Positions 1 through 7,870 of a stretch of 64,000 nucleotides of DNA are shown in pieces. The stretch comes from Hyphococcus luteus (GTDB lineage Bacteria > Pseudomonadota > Alphaproteobacteria > Caulobacterales > Parvularculaceae). Positions within the stretch are counted from its first letter, which is position 1; every line of letters begins with the position of its first letter. Position numbers and translations under genes: made by a program. The stretch spans positions 1,116,001 through 1,180,000 of the forward strand of contig NZ_PJCH01000005.1 of NCBI RefSeq assembly GCF_002943565.1, read 5' to 3'. The notes beneath the pieces are model-generated. The model saw only the letters and a program-made list of their open reading frames with translations, was not told the DNA's origin and did no database searches.

Positions 1-53
1 TGGTTGAAGAAGCATTGGGGTCTGACGAATTGAAACTCTGATATTTCAGTATT

Positions 54-836
54 ATGGGACTTATAGAAAAAAAGGCTTTAATAAGCCAAATTTCGCCACC
101 TATGGATCATCTTCTTGCCACCCAGTTGGTGGATGAGTTCATATCGTCGGAACGTCGGTTTATTCAGCGTGATTGGGAACCATCTCAGTTAGATGGCGGG
201 CAATTTGCAGAAACACTTGCCCGTATATGGTATCATGCAGATTCAAAAAATTTGAATCGGGGAAAAGATTTCAACGAATGTTTGAAGTACATCGAGAACG
301 ATCAGGTTACTCATACCATTCAACCAAGGCAAGATGCATTGCACATGGCAAGGGTATTGCGAACTTTATATAAGTTTCGAAGCCAAAGGGGGGCAGTTCA
401 TATTTCCCTTAATTATACGCCAAACCATATGGATTCAAAGTTTGTGATAGAAATGGTGCGTTGGTGTATGAATGATACGCTTAGAGTCTTCTGGTCCGGC
501 GATAGAGAGGCTGTTGCAAAAGCAATTAGAGAGTTGCTCCAATTCGATGTGCCTGCAATTGGTGTTTTTGGATCCGTCACACTTGTGCAGCGTACAGACT
601 TAAGAGTCGAAGAGGAAGTTTTGTTGATATTGCATTTTGCTGGTGAGAACGGAATGTCCCGTCGAGATGTTGGCAAAATTGTTTTGGCTGCTCCTGCTTC
701 AGTCACGACAACTCTTAAAAAGTTGATGAGTAAGGAATTTCGCCAGATTGTGTTAGACGAAAATGTTTATCGTCTTACAGATTTAGGATCTCGGCGAGTC
801 CGAAACGAATTGTCTGAGAAGCTCTTGGCGCAATAA
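54..836 (+). CDS. Hypothetical protein, HEPN-like with C-terminal winged helix
   Basis: I cannot name this 260-aa family. Seen: residues 109-116 read RSQRGAVH, an R-x6-H pattern inside a helical stretch (about 95-140), as in HEPN-type RNase domains. Residues about 185-255 look like a winged helix-turn-helix, with predicted helices followed by an arginine-rich end. There is no signal peptide or membrane segment. The gene is clearly more AT-rich than its neighbours and stands alone, which suggests horizontal acquisition. A role in defence or toxicity is inferred from the HEPN-like motif only; it could equally be a transcriptional regulator. Confidence 0.6.
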   Translation: MGLIEKKALISQISPPMDHLLATQLVDEFISSERRFIQRDWEPSQLDGGQFAETLARIWYHADSKNLNRGKDFNECLKYIENDQVTHTIQPRQDALHMARVLRTLYKFRSQRGAVHISLNYTPNHMDSKFVIEMVRWCMNDTLRVFWSGDREAVAKAIRELLQFDVPAIGVFGSVTLVQRTDLRVEEEVLLILHFAGENGMSRRDVGKIVLAAPASVTTTLKKLMSKEFRQIVLDENVYRLTDLGSRRVRNELSEKLLAQ

Positions 837-1037
837 TCATATTATCAGATACGGTTGATTGATTGCCTAAAACTCATCGCTAGGATTACTAACCCCAACA
901 AAGAGATACAATCCGTAGACCGTCTTTGCGGGCCTACTCATCCGCCCCTACAAAATTTTACGCGGGCCCTCTTGTGTTCCGTGATTCATATGTATATACA
1001 TTGTCTATCGAAGTGATAACGAAATGGCGCCGGTCCC

Positions 1038-1304
1038 ATGGCGGATGACAAGAAGGATGGCGGCAAGACCCCGAAAAAAGGGGTGGTGAAAAAAGGGTCC
1101 TCCAGAAAAGAGGCCCTCAAAAAGCCGGCTGCAGAAAAACGCGAAAAGAAAAACAAGAAAGACAGCCAGCTTGTCATCCGGCTGAACCGGGAGATGCGCG
1201 ACCGTTTCGTTGCGCTTTGCGAAGAGCTGGACACTAGCGCGGCCAGAGAGCTGCGCGGGTTCATGAAGGAGTTTGTGCGCAAGCACGAGGACAAAGAAAA
1301 GTAA
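1038..1304 (+). CDS. Small lysine-rich protein with ribbon-helix-helix-like C-terminus
   Basis: This 88-aa protein has a disordered N-terminal half very rich in lysine (residues 4-45). The C-terminal half (about 46-85) reads like a short strand (QLVIRLNREM) followed by two helices, the outline of a ribbon-helix-helix DNA-binding domain. It is probably a nucleoid- or DNA-associated protein; this is inference. A second lysine-rich micro-ORF follows 13 nt downstream and a strong terminator closes the pair, so they form a two-gene transcription unit. I know no family name. Confidence 0.6.
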   Translation: MADDKKDGGKTPKKGVVKKGSSRKEALKKPAAEKREKKNKKDSQLVIRLNREMRDRFVALCEELDTSAARELRGFMKEFVRKHEDKEK

Positions 1305-1317
1305 GGAGTCCATTCAA

Positions 1318-1437
1318 ATGGCGAAGAAGAGCAAAGTCAAAGCCCTCAAAAAAGAGATCAAGTCGCGCAAGAAACGCATTGCGCGCCAGGAATCCAAACT
1401 GAAAAAAGCAAAAAAAGCGCTGAAAAAAGCAGCGTAA
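1318..1437 (+). CDS. 39-aa lysine-rich basic micro-protein
   Basis: ATG at 1318 is preceded by AAGGAG at 1303-1308, with suitable spacing. The frame is open for 39 codons to TAA at 1435-1437, just before a rho-independent terminator. The product is about 45% lysine plus arginine, with alanine, and has an AKKAxKK-type tail, so it is probably a long basic helix. Composition and position suggest a nucleic-acid-binding partner of the upstream 88-aa protein. No domain is recognisable. The good RBS and tight placement argue that it is real despite its size. Confidence 0.55.
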   Translation: MAKKSKVKALKKEIKSRKKRIARQESKLKKAKKALKKAA

Positions 1438-1467
1438 CGCGCCGCTCTTTTCAAAAACTTTTTCAAG

Positions 1468-1501
1468 CCGCCGGTCGCGCCATCGCGTCCGGCGGTTTTT
1501 T
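1468..1501 (+). terminator. Rho-independent terminator after the small basic gene pair
   Basis: Stem CCGCCGG (1468-1474) pairs with CCGGCGG (1489-1495) and is followed by six T. It lies 30 nt after the stop of the 39-aa ORF. Confidence 0.85.
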
Positions 1502-1557
1502 GTTGCGAGGTCAGCTGAGGCCATCGCTATGTCACTGAGTGCATAAAGCAGCGGCAA

Positions 1558-1895
1558 ACACCCTCTTCCCCCGCTTGAGCGGGGGAAGTACCGCCCCGGA
1601 CTTGATCCGGGGCGGGGATGGGGGTGAGGCGGTGGAGCGATAAACCGGTTTTGTACGGCTTTGGCGAAACCCCCTCCGTCCGCTGCGCGGACACCTCCCC
1701 CGCAAGCGGGGGAGGAGGGCGCTTCTGCTAAAGATCAGAGCAAGCTCCTCTTCCCCCGTTTACGGGGGAAGTACCCGCGAAGCGGGGGATGGGGGTGAGG
1801 CGGGGAGCATTCGGGTGGTTTTGCGAAACCCCCTCCGTCATCCCGGGCTCGCGCCCGGTCTGACACCTCCCCCATTGTCATGGGGGAGGAAGAGA
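1558..1895. repeat. Array of four REP-like palindromic elements
   Basis: The gap between the small-protein pair and the DUF559 gene is filled by four related units at about 1561-1625, 1668-1715, 1747-1800 and 1826-1892, in alternating orientation. Each has a hairpin of the form CCCCCGC-N-GCGGGGG (or CCCCCGT...ACGGGGG), then a second hairpin whose sequence differs between copies, then a GATGGGGGTG-like or CCCCCTCCG-like end. I see no coding capacity here. Confidence 0.7.
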
Positions 1896-1908
1896 GGCCC
1901 TTGAGGGC

Positions 1909-2304
1909 TTAGTTTTCGTCGCCGCTCTCGTCAGGCTTCGATCTCAAAAATAAAACCGACTTCCGCGCGGCGTCGTGGATGGTTTCGAGAACGCCGTCCA
2001 TATTGTCGTGGATTTCGCGGTTCCAGAACCGCAGCACGGTCCAGCCTTCGCTCTCCAGAAAGGCGTCGCGCTTTGCGTCATGGGCGCGGAACGCATCGAA
2101 GCCATGCTGCTCGCCGTCGCATTCGATCACGAGCATCGCTTCAATGCAGGCGAAGTCGGCGATGTAAGGGCCGATTGAGTGCTGGCGGCGGAAACGGAAA
2201 TCGCCAAGCTGCCTGTTGCGCAAGCGAACCCATAGCCGCCGTTCCGCTTCGGGCATGGTCTTGCGCAAATTGCGCGCGCGTTTGTGCGGTTTGCGGATGG
2301 GCAT
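1909..2304 (-). CDS. DUF559 endonuclease-like protein
   Basis: The protein is 131 aa when started at the ATG at 2304. The longer open frame upstream only reads through a REP-like palindrome and is not credible. It has the DUF559 (Vsr-like, restriction-endonuclease fold) layout: an N-terminal basic helix region with ARNLRKTMPEAERRLW, a core with FRFRRQHSIGPYIADF, then VIECDGEQH, where the acidic and Gln/His residues are the likely metal and catalytic site, and a final WTVLRFWNREI strand. DUF559 genes are common orphans in alphaproteobacteria and often sit in repeat-rich gaps, as here. The biological role is unknown. Confidence 0.8.
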   Translation of the reverse strand: MPIRKPHKRARNLRKTMPEAERRLWVRLRNRQLGDFRFRRQHSIGPYIADFACIEAMLVIECDGEQHGFDAFRAHDAKRDAFLESEGWTVLRFWNREIHDNMDGVLETIHDAARKSVLFLRSKPDESGDEN

Positions 2305-2317
2305 GGGGTTGAGGCTA

Positions 2318-2372
2318 ACCCCCTCCGGCCCTTCGGGCCACCTCCCCCGCAAGCGGGGGAGGAAGGAAGCAT
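2318..2372. repeat. Fifth REP-like palindrome
   Basis: This contains CCCCCGC-AA-GCGGGGG plus a small variable hairpin GGCCCTTCGGGCC. It is the same family as the array at 1558-1895, on the other side of the DUF559 gene. Confidence 0.65.
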
Positions 2373-2390
2373 GGTTGTTGGCTTCGGCCC

Positions 2391-3125
2391 TTAAGCAAGG
2401 TTCGTCGCCACAATCACCGCGCCCAGCACCAGGCATAATCCGTAGACCGCCTTTCCCATCCGGTCGGCCGAAATGTCTGCCGTGAGGCGCTTGCCGATGA
2501 AGCTGGCGGCGATAACGGCGGGGATGCTTGCGGCGCAGAGGAGCAGGATCTCGCGGCTCCAGAAGCCGGCGGCGGCGTGGCCCGCCGCAACCATCACCGT
2601 GACGGGCAGGAAGAAGGCCTGCGTCACCGCGAGGAAACGCTCGGGCGGCCAGCGCCGCATGGCGCCGTAAAAGATGATCGGCGGGCCGGGAATGTTGTAG
2701 GCGCCGCCGAGGACGCCGCCGGCGAACCCCGCGGCGAAACGCCAGCGCCGGTCCCTGATCTCGATCGCCGCCGGGCGCGCCAGCGAATAAAGGCTGAAGG
2801 CGATGATGATGAGGCCGAGCGCGATGAGGAGCGGCCCGCGCGGCGCGTGCGCGAGGAGGAAGACGCCCAGCGGCACGCCCGCCGCCGCCGCCGCGATGAG
2901 CCCCGCCGCCTCGCCGATGTGAAGGCCTTTGCGGTTCTGGATCAGCATCACGGTGCTCAAGGAGATGCCGGTGAGCGCCACCAGCGCCGCCGCCGAGGGC
3001 GCGTCCATCATCAGCGCCAGCGCCGGCATGGCGACCAGCGCATAGCCGAACCCGACGCCGCCCTGCAGGATGCCGGCGACGAAGAGAATGGCGATGACGG
3101 GAAGCATGGAAGCGGGCATCGCCAA
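2391..3125 (-). CDS. TauE/SafE (TSUP) family membrane exporter
   Basis: A 244-aa polytopic inner-membrane protein with about seven to eight hydrophobic segments. The family signature is near the N-terminus (AGILQGGVGFGYALVAMPAL) and the second repeat carries GGVLGGAYNIPGPPIIFYG. TSUP proteins export sulfite, sulfoacetate or other organosulfur anions. The substrate cannot be read from sequence, but the divergent neighbour is an O-acetylhomoserine sulfhydrylase, so a sulfur role is plausible. Length is usual for the family. Confidence 0.88.
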   Translation of the reverse strand: MAMPASMLPVIAILFVAGILQGGVGFGYALVAMPALALMMDAPSAAALVALTGISLSTVMLIQNRKGLHIGEAAGLIAAAAAGVPLGVFLLAHAPRGPLLIALGLIIIAFSLYSLARPAAIEIRDRRWRFAAGFAGGVLGGAYNIPGPPIIFYGAMRRWPPERFLAVTQAFFLPVTVMVAAGHAAAGFWSREILLLCAASIPAVIAASFIGKRLTADISADRMGKAVYGLCLVLGAVIVATNLA

Positions 3126-3264
3126 GGGCTAGCCGTTTCGCGCGGGATAGGGAAGGGCGGTCCCCCGCAAGAATCGGGTTGACGGTCCCCGCGGCGCCCT
3201 ACCGCCGCGCCGCCATCCGCGGTAAAGAGGCGTCTCATTCGAAGCGCCCAAAGGGAAGAAACCC

Positions 3265-4554
3265 ATGACCGACGAAACGCCGAGCTACAAATTCGAAACC
3301 GCGCAGCTGCACGCCGGCGCCGCGCCCGATCCGACGACGAAATCGCGGGCGACGCCGATCTATCAGACGACCTCTTACGTTTTCGACGATGTGGACCAGG
3401 CGGCGCGGCTCTTTAACCTCGAAGAGTTCGGCAATGTCTATACGCGGATCATGAATCCGACCACGGACGTTCTCGAACAGCGCGTCGCCGCGCTCGAGGG
3501 CGGCTCGGCGGCGCTCGCCGTCGCGTCGGGCCATGCGGCGCAGCTTGTGGTGCTGCACACGCTTTTAGAGCCCGGCGACCGTTACGTCGCGGCGCGCCAG
3601 CTTTATGGCGGCTCAGTCAACCAGTTCGATCACGCCTTCAAGCGGTTCGGCTGGGAGGTGGACTGGGCCGACGGCGCGGACCCGGAAAGCTTCAAAAAGG
3701 CCGTGGGCCCGAAGACGAAAGCGATCTTCATCGAAAGCTTCGCCAACCCCGCGGGCGCGCCGACGGATATCGCCGCCATTGCGGCTGTTGCGAAAGAGGC
3801 CGGCGTGCCGCTGATCGTCGACAACACCATGGCGACGCCTTATCTCGTGCGGCCCTTCGAGCTCGGCGCGAATATTGTCGTTCATTCGCTGACCAAGTTT
3901 CTCGGCGGCCACGGCACCTCCATGGGCGGGGTGATTGTCGACGGCGGCAATTTCGACTGGTCGGCCGATGCGCGATTCAAACATCTCGTGGAGCCCAATC
4001 CCGATTATCACGGCATGGAATTCTACAAGACCTTCGGGCCCATGGCCTTCGCCATCGCCTGCCGCGTCCTGGGGCTTCGCGCGCTGGGGCCGGCGATCTC
4101 GCCGTTCAACTCCTTCATGCTCCTGCAGGGGATCGAAACGCTTTCCCTGCGCATGGAGCGCCATTGCGAAAACGCTTTGAAGGTCGCGCAGCACCTCGAA
4201 GCCCACGACAAGGTCGACTGGGTCGCTTATGCGGGGCTGGAAAGCCATCCGGCCCATAAGCTGATGAAAAAACTCTCGCCCAAGGGCGCGGGCTCGGTTT
4301 TCACCTTCGGCGTCAAGGGCGGCTATGCGGCCGGCGTCGAAGTCGTGAAAAATGTGAAGCTGTTCAGCCATCTCGCCAATATCGGCGATGCGAAAAGCCT
4401 GATCATCCATCCGGCCTCGACAACGCACCGTCAGCTGACGGACGAACAGAAGACCGCCGCCGGCGCCGGGCCGGACGTGGTGCGCCTTTCCATCGGCATC
4501 GAAAACGCCGATGATATCATCGCCGATCTCGATCAGGCCCTGGCCAAAGCATGA
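3265..4554 (+). CDS. metY: O-acetylhomoserine sulfhydrylase (aminocarboxypropyltransferase)
   Basis: A 429-aa cytosolic PLP enzyme of the Cys/Met metabolism family. It makes homocysteine (or methionine) from O-acetylhomoserine and sulfide (or methanethiol). The PLP lysine lies in HSLTKFLGGHGTSMGG (about residues 207-222). Other family motifs are YTRIMNPTTDVLEQRVAALEGG and IFIESFANPAG. The length and the extra region at about 250-290 are typical of the OAH sulfhydrylase branch rather than of cystathionine enzymes. AAGGGAAG lies 10 nt upstream of the ATG. It is divergent from the TauE gene. Confidence 0.92.
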   Translation: MTDETPSYKFETAQLHAGAAPDPTTKSRATPIYQTTSYVFDDVDQAARLFNLEEFGNVYTRIMNPTTDVLEQRVAALEGGSAALAVASGHAAQLVVLHTLLEPGDRYVAARQLYGGSVNQFDHAFKRFGWEVDWADGADPESFKKAVGPKTKAIFIESFANPAGAPTDIAAIAAVAKEAGVPLIVDNTMATPYLVRPFELGANIVVHSLTKFLGGHGTSMGGVIVDGGNFDWSADARFKHLVEPNPDYHGMEFYKTFGPMAFAIACRVLGLRALGPAISPFNSFMLLQGIETLSLRMERHCENALKVAQHLEAHDKVDWVAYAGLESHPAHKLMKKLSPKGAGSVFTFGVKGGYAAGVEVVKNVKLFSHLANIGDAKSLIIHPASTTHRQLTDEQKTAAGAGPDVVRLSIGIENADDIIADLDQALAKA

Positions 4555-4666
4555 GCAAAGGGGATGATCGGGCAAAGTATTGAATTAAATAGAAAATTTC
4601 GCAAGCGAACTCATTCGCGCGCGGATTGTTAGCGTGACTGTGTTTTTAACCCAAGGGGATTTGACT

Positions 4667-4966
4667 ATGAACAGGAAGCAATTTTTGTTGAGCGCAGCCT
4701 TCGGTCTCGCCGCGACGGGCCTCGTCGCCTGCGGCGATGACAGCGCCGAAGACCAGATGGAAGACGCGGCCGACGATATGGAAGACGCCGCAGATGAAGT
4801 CGGCGACGATGTCGAAGACGCTGTGGACGATGCGGGCGACGCCATGCAAGGCGCAGCCGAGGATGTGAAGGAAGGCGCTGAGGAAGCGGCCGAAGACGCG
4901 GGCGACGCCATGGAAGACGCCGCCGACGACATGGAAGATGAAATGGAGGAAGACCCGCAGCACTAA
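4667..4966 (+). CDS. Acidic repeat lipoprotein
   Basis: 99 aa from the ATG at 4667, which is preceded by AAGGGGA; an upstream in-frame start at 4634 would bury the signal peptide. A hydrophobic signal peptide ends in a lipobox (LVAC) at about residue 22. The rest is a low-complexity acidic domain of imperfect 7-11-residue units built on DAADDMEDA, with almost no aromatic residues. This implies a surface- or periplasm-facing amphipathic or disordered lipoprotein. Function is unknown; similar small acidic lipoproteins are widespread in marine alphaproteobacteria. Confidence 0.75.
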   Translation: MNRKQFLLSAAFGLAATGLVACGDDSAEDQMEDAADDMEDAADEVGDDVEDAVDDAGDAMQGAAEDVKEGAEEAAEDAGDAMEDAADDMEDEMEEDPQH

Positions 4967-4996
4967 TCGCTCTGCGCGTTTTCTCTAACGATTGAA

Positions 4997-5036
4997 CCGG
5001 CGTTGTGCGGCGTTTCGCGCAGCGCCGGTTTTCTTT
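4997..5036 (+). terminator. Terminator between convergent genes
   Basis: A 13-bp stem pairs CCGGCGTTGTGCG (4997-5009) with CGCGCAGCGCCGG (5016-5028), including G-T wobbles. It is followed by TTTTCTTTT. It closes the lipoprotein gene and may also serve the opposing transporter gene. Confidence 0.75.
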
Positions 5037-5042
5037 TCGGCG

Positions 5043-5981
5043 TTATTGCGCCGAGACCAGCCAGAGAACCAGCGGGATCGTTGCCGCGGAAAGAATGACG
5101 CCCGCGGCGATCGCGCCCGAGACGGCGGCGACGCTGGCGTTCTCTTTCACGGCGAAGAGATAAGGGTTCATGCCCGTCGGCAGTGCGGCGAAGATCGTGA
5201 CGAGCGCCGTCTCACGCGGAGGCAGGTGAAAAATGAACGCCGCCAGCATCCAGGCGATCAGCGGAAACACCGCCATTTTAAGCGCCATGATGGTCGCGAC
5301 CCCGGCGATATTGCCGCGCAGGGGATAGGCGGCGACCGCGAGACCCAGCGCGAACAGCCCCGTCGGGATCGCCGCGTCGCCGCCGAGATCGATGATGCGT
5401 TGGCCGATCACCGGCATGGTCCAGCCGCCGGCGTTCCAGACCGCGCCCGCTGCGAGCGCCAGCACCACGGGATTTTTGGCGAGCGAAACGAGGACGCCGC
5501 CGGTGGTCTTGAGGAGATTGACGTCGCGCCTGCGGTTCGCCAGCTCCGACCACAGCGTGCCGAAAAACCAATGGCTCGCCGCATGCACGGCGATGATCAG
5601 CGCGGCGATGATGAGGCCCTCTTCGCCATAGGCGAGATAGGCGATGGAAAGGCCCATCATGCCGAGATTGCCGAAGGTCGCGGCGAAGGCGGTCGCCGAT
5701 CCGCCCGCGTCGCCGAGACCTTTGACGCGGTTCGCGCCGATGAGAACGATCAGCCAGATGATCGCCGCGGCGGAATAATAGGCGCTCCACACGCCGGTCG
5801 CCGAATGGGTGATGTCGACCTTCTGCATGGTGCGGAACAAAAGCGGCGGCACGCAGAAATACAGAACGAAGTCGTTGAGTCCCTTCGCGCCCTCGCGGGC
5901 GATCAGGCTGATCTTCGCTGCGCCATAGCCGCAGGCGATGATGAAAAAGACCGGGATGATGACATTGAGAATGTCGGCCAT
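5043..5981 (-). CDS. AEC family (auxin efflux carrier-like) transporter
   Basis: A 312-aa integral membrane protein with about ten hydrophobic segments in two halves. The N-terminus (VIIPVFFIIACGYGAA) and the C-terminal ALPTGMNPYLFA region are typical of the AEC/malonate-permease superfamily. Such carriers move organic anions or amino-acid-like substrates by secondary transport; the actual substrate cannot be predicted. It is monocistronic and divergent from the aminotransferase gene at 6091. Confidence 0.85.
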   Translation of the reverse strand: MADILNVIIPVFFIIACGYGAAKISLIAREGAKGLNDFVLYFCVPPLLFRTMQKVDITHSATGVWSAYYSAAAIIWLIVLIGANRVKGLGDAGGSATAFAATFGNLGMMGLSIAYLAYGEEGLIIAALIIAVHAASHWFFGTLWSELANRRRDVNLLKTTGGVLVSLAKNPVVLALAAGAVWNAGGWTMPVIGQRIIDLGGDAAIPTGLFALGLAVAAYPLRGNIAGVATIMALKMAVFPLIAWMLAAFIFHLPPRETALVTIFAALPTGMNPYLFAVKENASVAAVSGAIAAGVILSAATIPLVLWLVSAQ

Positions 5982-6090
5982 GCTTTTCTCGCGCTTTCTT
6001 CGGGCTCAGATGTCATTTCTGCGCGTTTATGTCGAGCCGGGCTTGCTCTCGGAGGATGACCGGACGCTCCTGTCTTGCTAGAGAGGGGGC

Positions 6091-7263
6091 ATGACCCGGT
6101 CCTTTAATCCTGTTTATTCCGATCGCGCCGAATCGATCTTTCCGACCATGTCGAAGCTTGCGCGCAAGGTTGGGGCCATCAATCTCGGCCAGGGTTTTCC
6201 CGACGAGGACGGGCCCCTGGCGATCCGGGAGGCGGCGGCGCAGGCGATCATCGACGGGCCGAACCAGTATGTGCCGGTCGAAGGCACGCCGGAGTTGCGC
6301 GAAGCGGTGGCGCGCGACAACAAGCGCTTTTACGGCCTCGACATCGATCCCATGAGCGAAACCCTGGTCGTCTCCGGCGCGACGGAAGGGCTCGCTGCGG
6401 CGTTTCAGGGATTGCTGGTTCCCGGCGACGAGGCGGTTCTCCTGGCGCCGTTTTATGAAAGCTACGCGCCGCAGATCGAGGCGGCGGGCGGGGTTATCCG
6501 CTTTGTCGATCTGGAGCCGCCGTCATGGCGGCTCGACGCAAAGGCTCTTGAAGCGGCGATCACGGCGAAAACGAAACTCATCGTCATCAACACGCCGCAT
6601 AATCCGCTGGGCAAGGTGATGAGCATGGCGGAGCTCGAGATCGTCGCCGACGCGGCGCGCCGTCACGATCTCTATGTCGTTTGCGACGAAGTCTATGAAA
6701 GGCTTGTCTTCGACGGCGAACGTCATGTCCCGCTGATGACGCTGCCCGGCATGCGCGAGCGCGCGATCCGCATCGGCTCGGCCGGCAAGAGTTTTTCGCT
6801 CACCGGCTTTCGCATCGGATACGTGACGGCGTCGGCGCCGCTCATCACCGCGCTGATGAAGGCGCATACGCATCTCGCCTATACATCGCCCGGCGCGATC
6901 GAGACGGCGGTCGCCGCGGGGCTCAATCTCGGCGACGATTATTTCGAAAATTTCGCCGCGGACATGCAAGGAAAACGCGATCTCTTCGCTTCGGGGCTCG
7001 CCGCCGCCGGTTTTGAAACGCTTGCTTGCGAGGGGACTTATTTCATCACCGTCGACATCCGGTCTGTCGGGCGGGATGATGACACAGCGTTCTGCAAAGA
7101 GATTACGGAAAAGGCGAAAGTCGCGGCGGTGCCGATTTCCGCCTTTTATCATCCCTCCCAGACAGGGGCGCCGCGTTATTACGCCCGCTTTTGCTTCTGC
7201 AAACGCCCCGACGTGCTTGAGGAAGCCTCGCGCCGCCTCAAGGCCTATTTCGGCGGGCGGTGA
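6091..7263 (+). CDS. Class I/II PLP aminotransferase (methionine/kynurenine aminotransferase type)
   Basis: A 390-aa fold-type I aminotransferase. The PLP lysine lies in SAGKSFSLTGFRIGY. Cofactor-binding segments NTPHNPLGKV and VVCDEVYERL are visible, as is an N-terminal INLGQGFPDEDGP motif typical of the YbdL/kynurenine-aminotransferase branch. It transfers an amino group between 2-oxo acids and amino acids such as methionine or aromatic residues. The close relationship to DapC-type annotations means substrate specificity is uncertain. The following lipoprotein gene starts 13 nt after its stop, so the two probably share an mRNA. Confidence 0.88.
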   Translation: MTRSFNPVYSDRAESIFPTMSKLARKVGAINLGQGFPDEDGPLAIREAAAQAIIDGPNQYVPVEGTPELREAVARDNKRFYGLDIDPMSETLVVSGATEGLAAAFQGLLVPGDEAVLLAPFYESYAPQIEAAGGVIRFVDLEPPSWRLDAKALEAAITAKTKLIVINTPHNPLGKVMSMAELEIVADAARRHDLYVVCDEVYERLVFDGERHVPLMTLPGMRERAIRIGSAGKSFSLTGFRIGYVTASAPLITALMKAHTHLAYTSPGAIETAVAAGLNLGDDYFENFAADMQGKRDLFASGLAAAGFETLACEGTYFITVDIRSVGRDDDTAFCKEITEKAKVAAVPISAFYHPSQTGAPRYYARFCFCKRPDVLEEASRRLKAYFGGR

Positions 7264-7276
7264 AGAAGGCATGACA

Positions 7277-7852
7277 ATGAAAACGCGCCTGTTTCTCGCC
7301 CTCGCCGCCGCGGTCTTCATATCGGGGTGCGCCGTTGCGAAAACCGCGACGGGCGCCGCCGCAGGGGTCGGCAAGACGGCGGTGAAGACGACGGCGGGCG
7401 TGACGGGCGATGTCGCCGGGGCGGCGTTTGCGTCCGGCGACAACGATGATGGCGATCCGCGCCCTTTCGAGGCGGACCGCAACGCCATGATGGATGTGGA
7501 TGCGGCGCTTCAGGCCGCAAAGGTCAGCAGGCGGAATGTTTTGTTGGTGCTCGGCGCCAATTGGTGTCACGACAGCCGCGGGCTCGCGGCGCAATTCGAA
7601 AGGCCGGAACTCTCCGAAGTGATTGCGCAAGGCTATGAGTTGGTCTGGGTCGACACCGGCTACCGGGACCGCAATCTCGACGTCGCCGCCCGCTTCGGCG
7701 TCATGGAGCTTTACGGCACCCCGACCGTCTTGATCGTTTCGCCCGAAGGCGCGCTCTTGAACCGCGACAGCGTTCATGACTGGCGCAAGGCCGCCTCGAC
7801 GCCTTACGAAGAGACGCTTTCCTATTTCAGACAGTATGCCGGCGGGCGCTGA
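7277..7852 (+). CDS. Thioredoxin-like lipoprotein with a CxxS active site
   Basis: 191 aa from the ATG at 7277, which has GAAGAAGG at a suitable distance; the ATG at 7271 is too close. A signal peptide ends in a lipobox (ISGC). A short Ala/Thr/Gly linker follows, and then a thioredoxin fold with WCHDS where the usual motif is WCxxC, so only one active-site cysteine is present. The cis-proline is in YGTPTVLIVSPEG. It is probably an outer- or inner-membrane-anchored periplasmic protein. Loss of the resolving cysteine suggests monothiol chemistry or a non-redox role. Confidence 0.8.
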   Translation: MKTRLFLALAAAVFISGCAVAKTATGAAAGVGKTAVKTTAGVTGDVAGAAFASGDNDDGDPRPFEADRNAMMDVDAALQAAKVSRRNVLLVLGANWCHDSRGLAAQFERPELSEVIAQGYELVWVDTGYRDRNLDVAARFGVMELYGTPTVLIVSPEGALLNRDSVHDWRKAASTPYEETLSYFRQYAGGR

Positions 7853-7870
7853 AGCGGTTTAAGCGCCCGC
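7842..7870. terminator. Bidirectional hairpin at convergent gene ends
   Basis: GCGGGCGC (7842-7849) pairs perfectly with GCGCCCGC (7863-7870) and spans both stop codons of the convergent genes. The following T-tract is weak, so termination is likely but not certain. Confidence 0.45.

Noticed and set aside
1558-1895. CRISPR array
   Set aside because: Units are few, in alternating orientation, palindromic, and have no regular spacers; REP-like instead.
2304-2436. N-terminal extension of the DUF559 protein
   Set aside because: It would translate the REP-like palindrome; the ATG at 2304 gives normal family length.
3180-3264. Possible SAM-II type riboswitch before metY
   Set aside because: The gap is short and I could not build the conserved pseudoknot; only a fragmentary resemblance.
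4992-6059. 355-aa open frame antisense to the AEC transporter
   Set aside because: Arg/Asp/Gln-rich shadow; the minus-strand product has clear membrane segments and family motifs.
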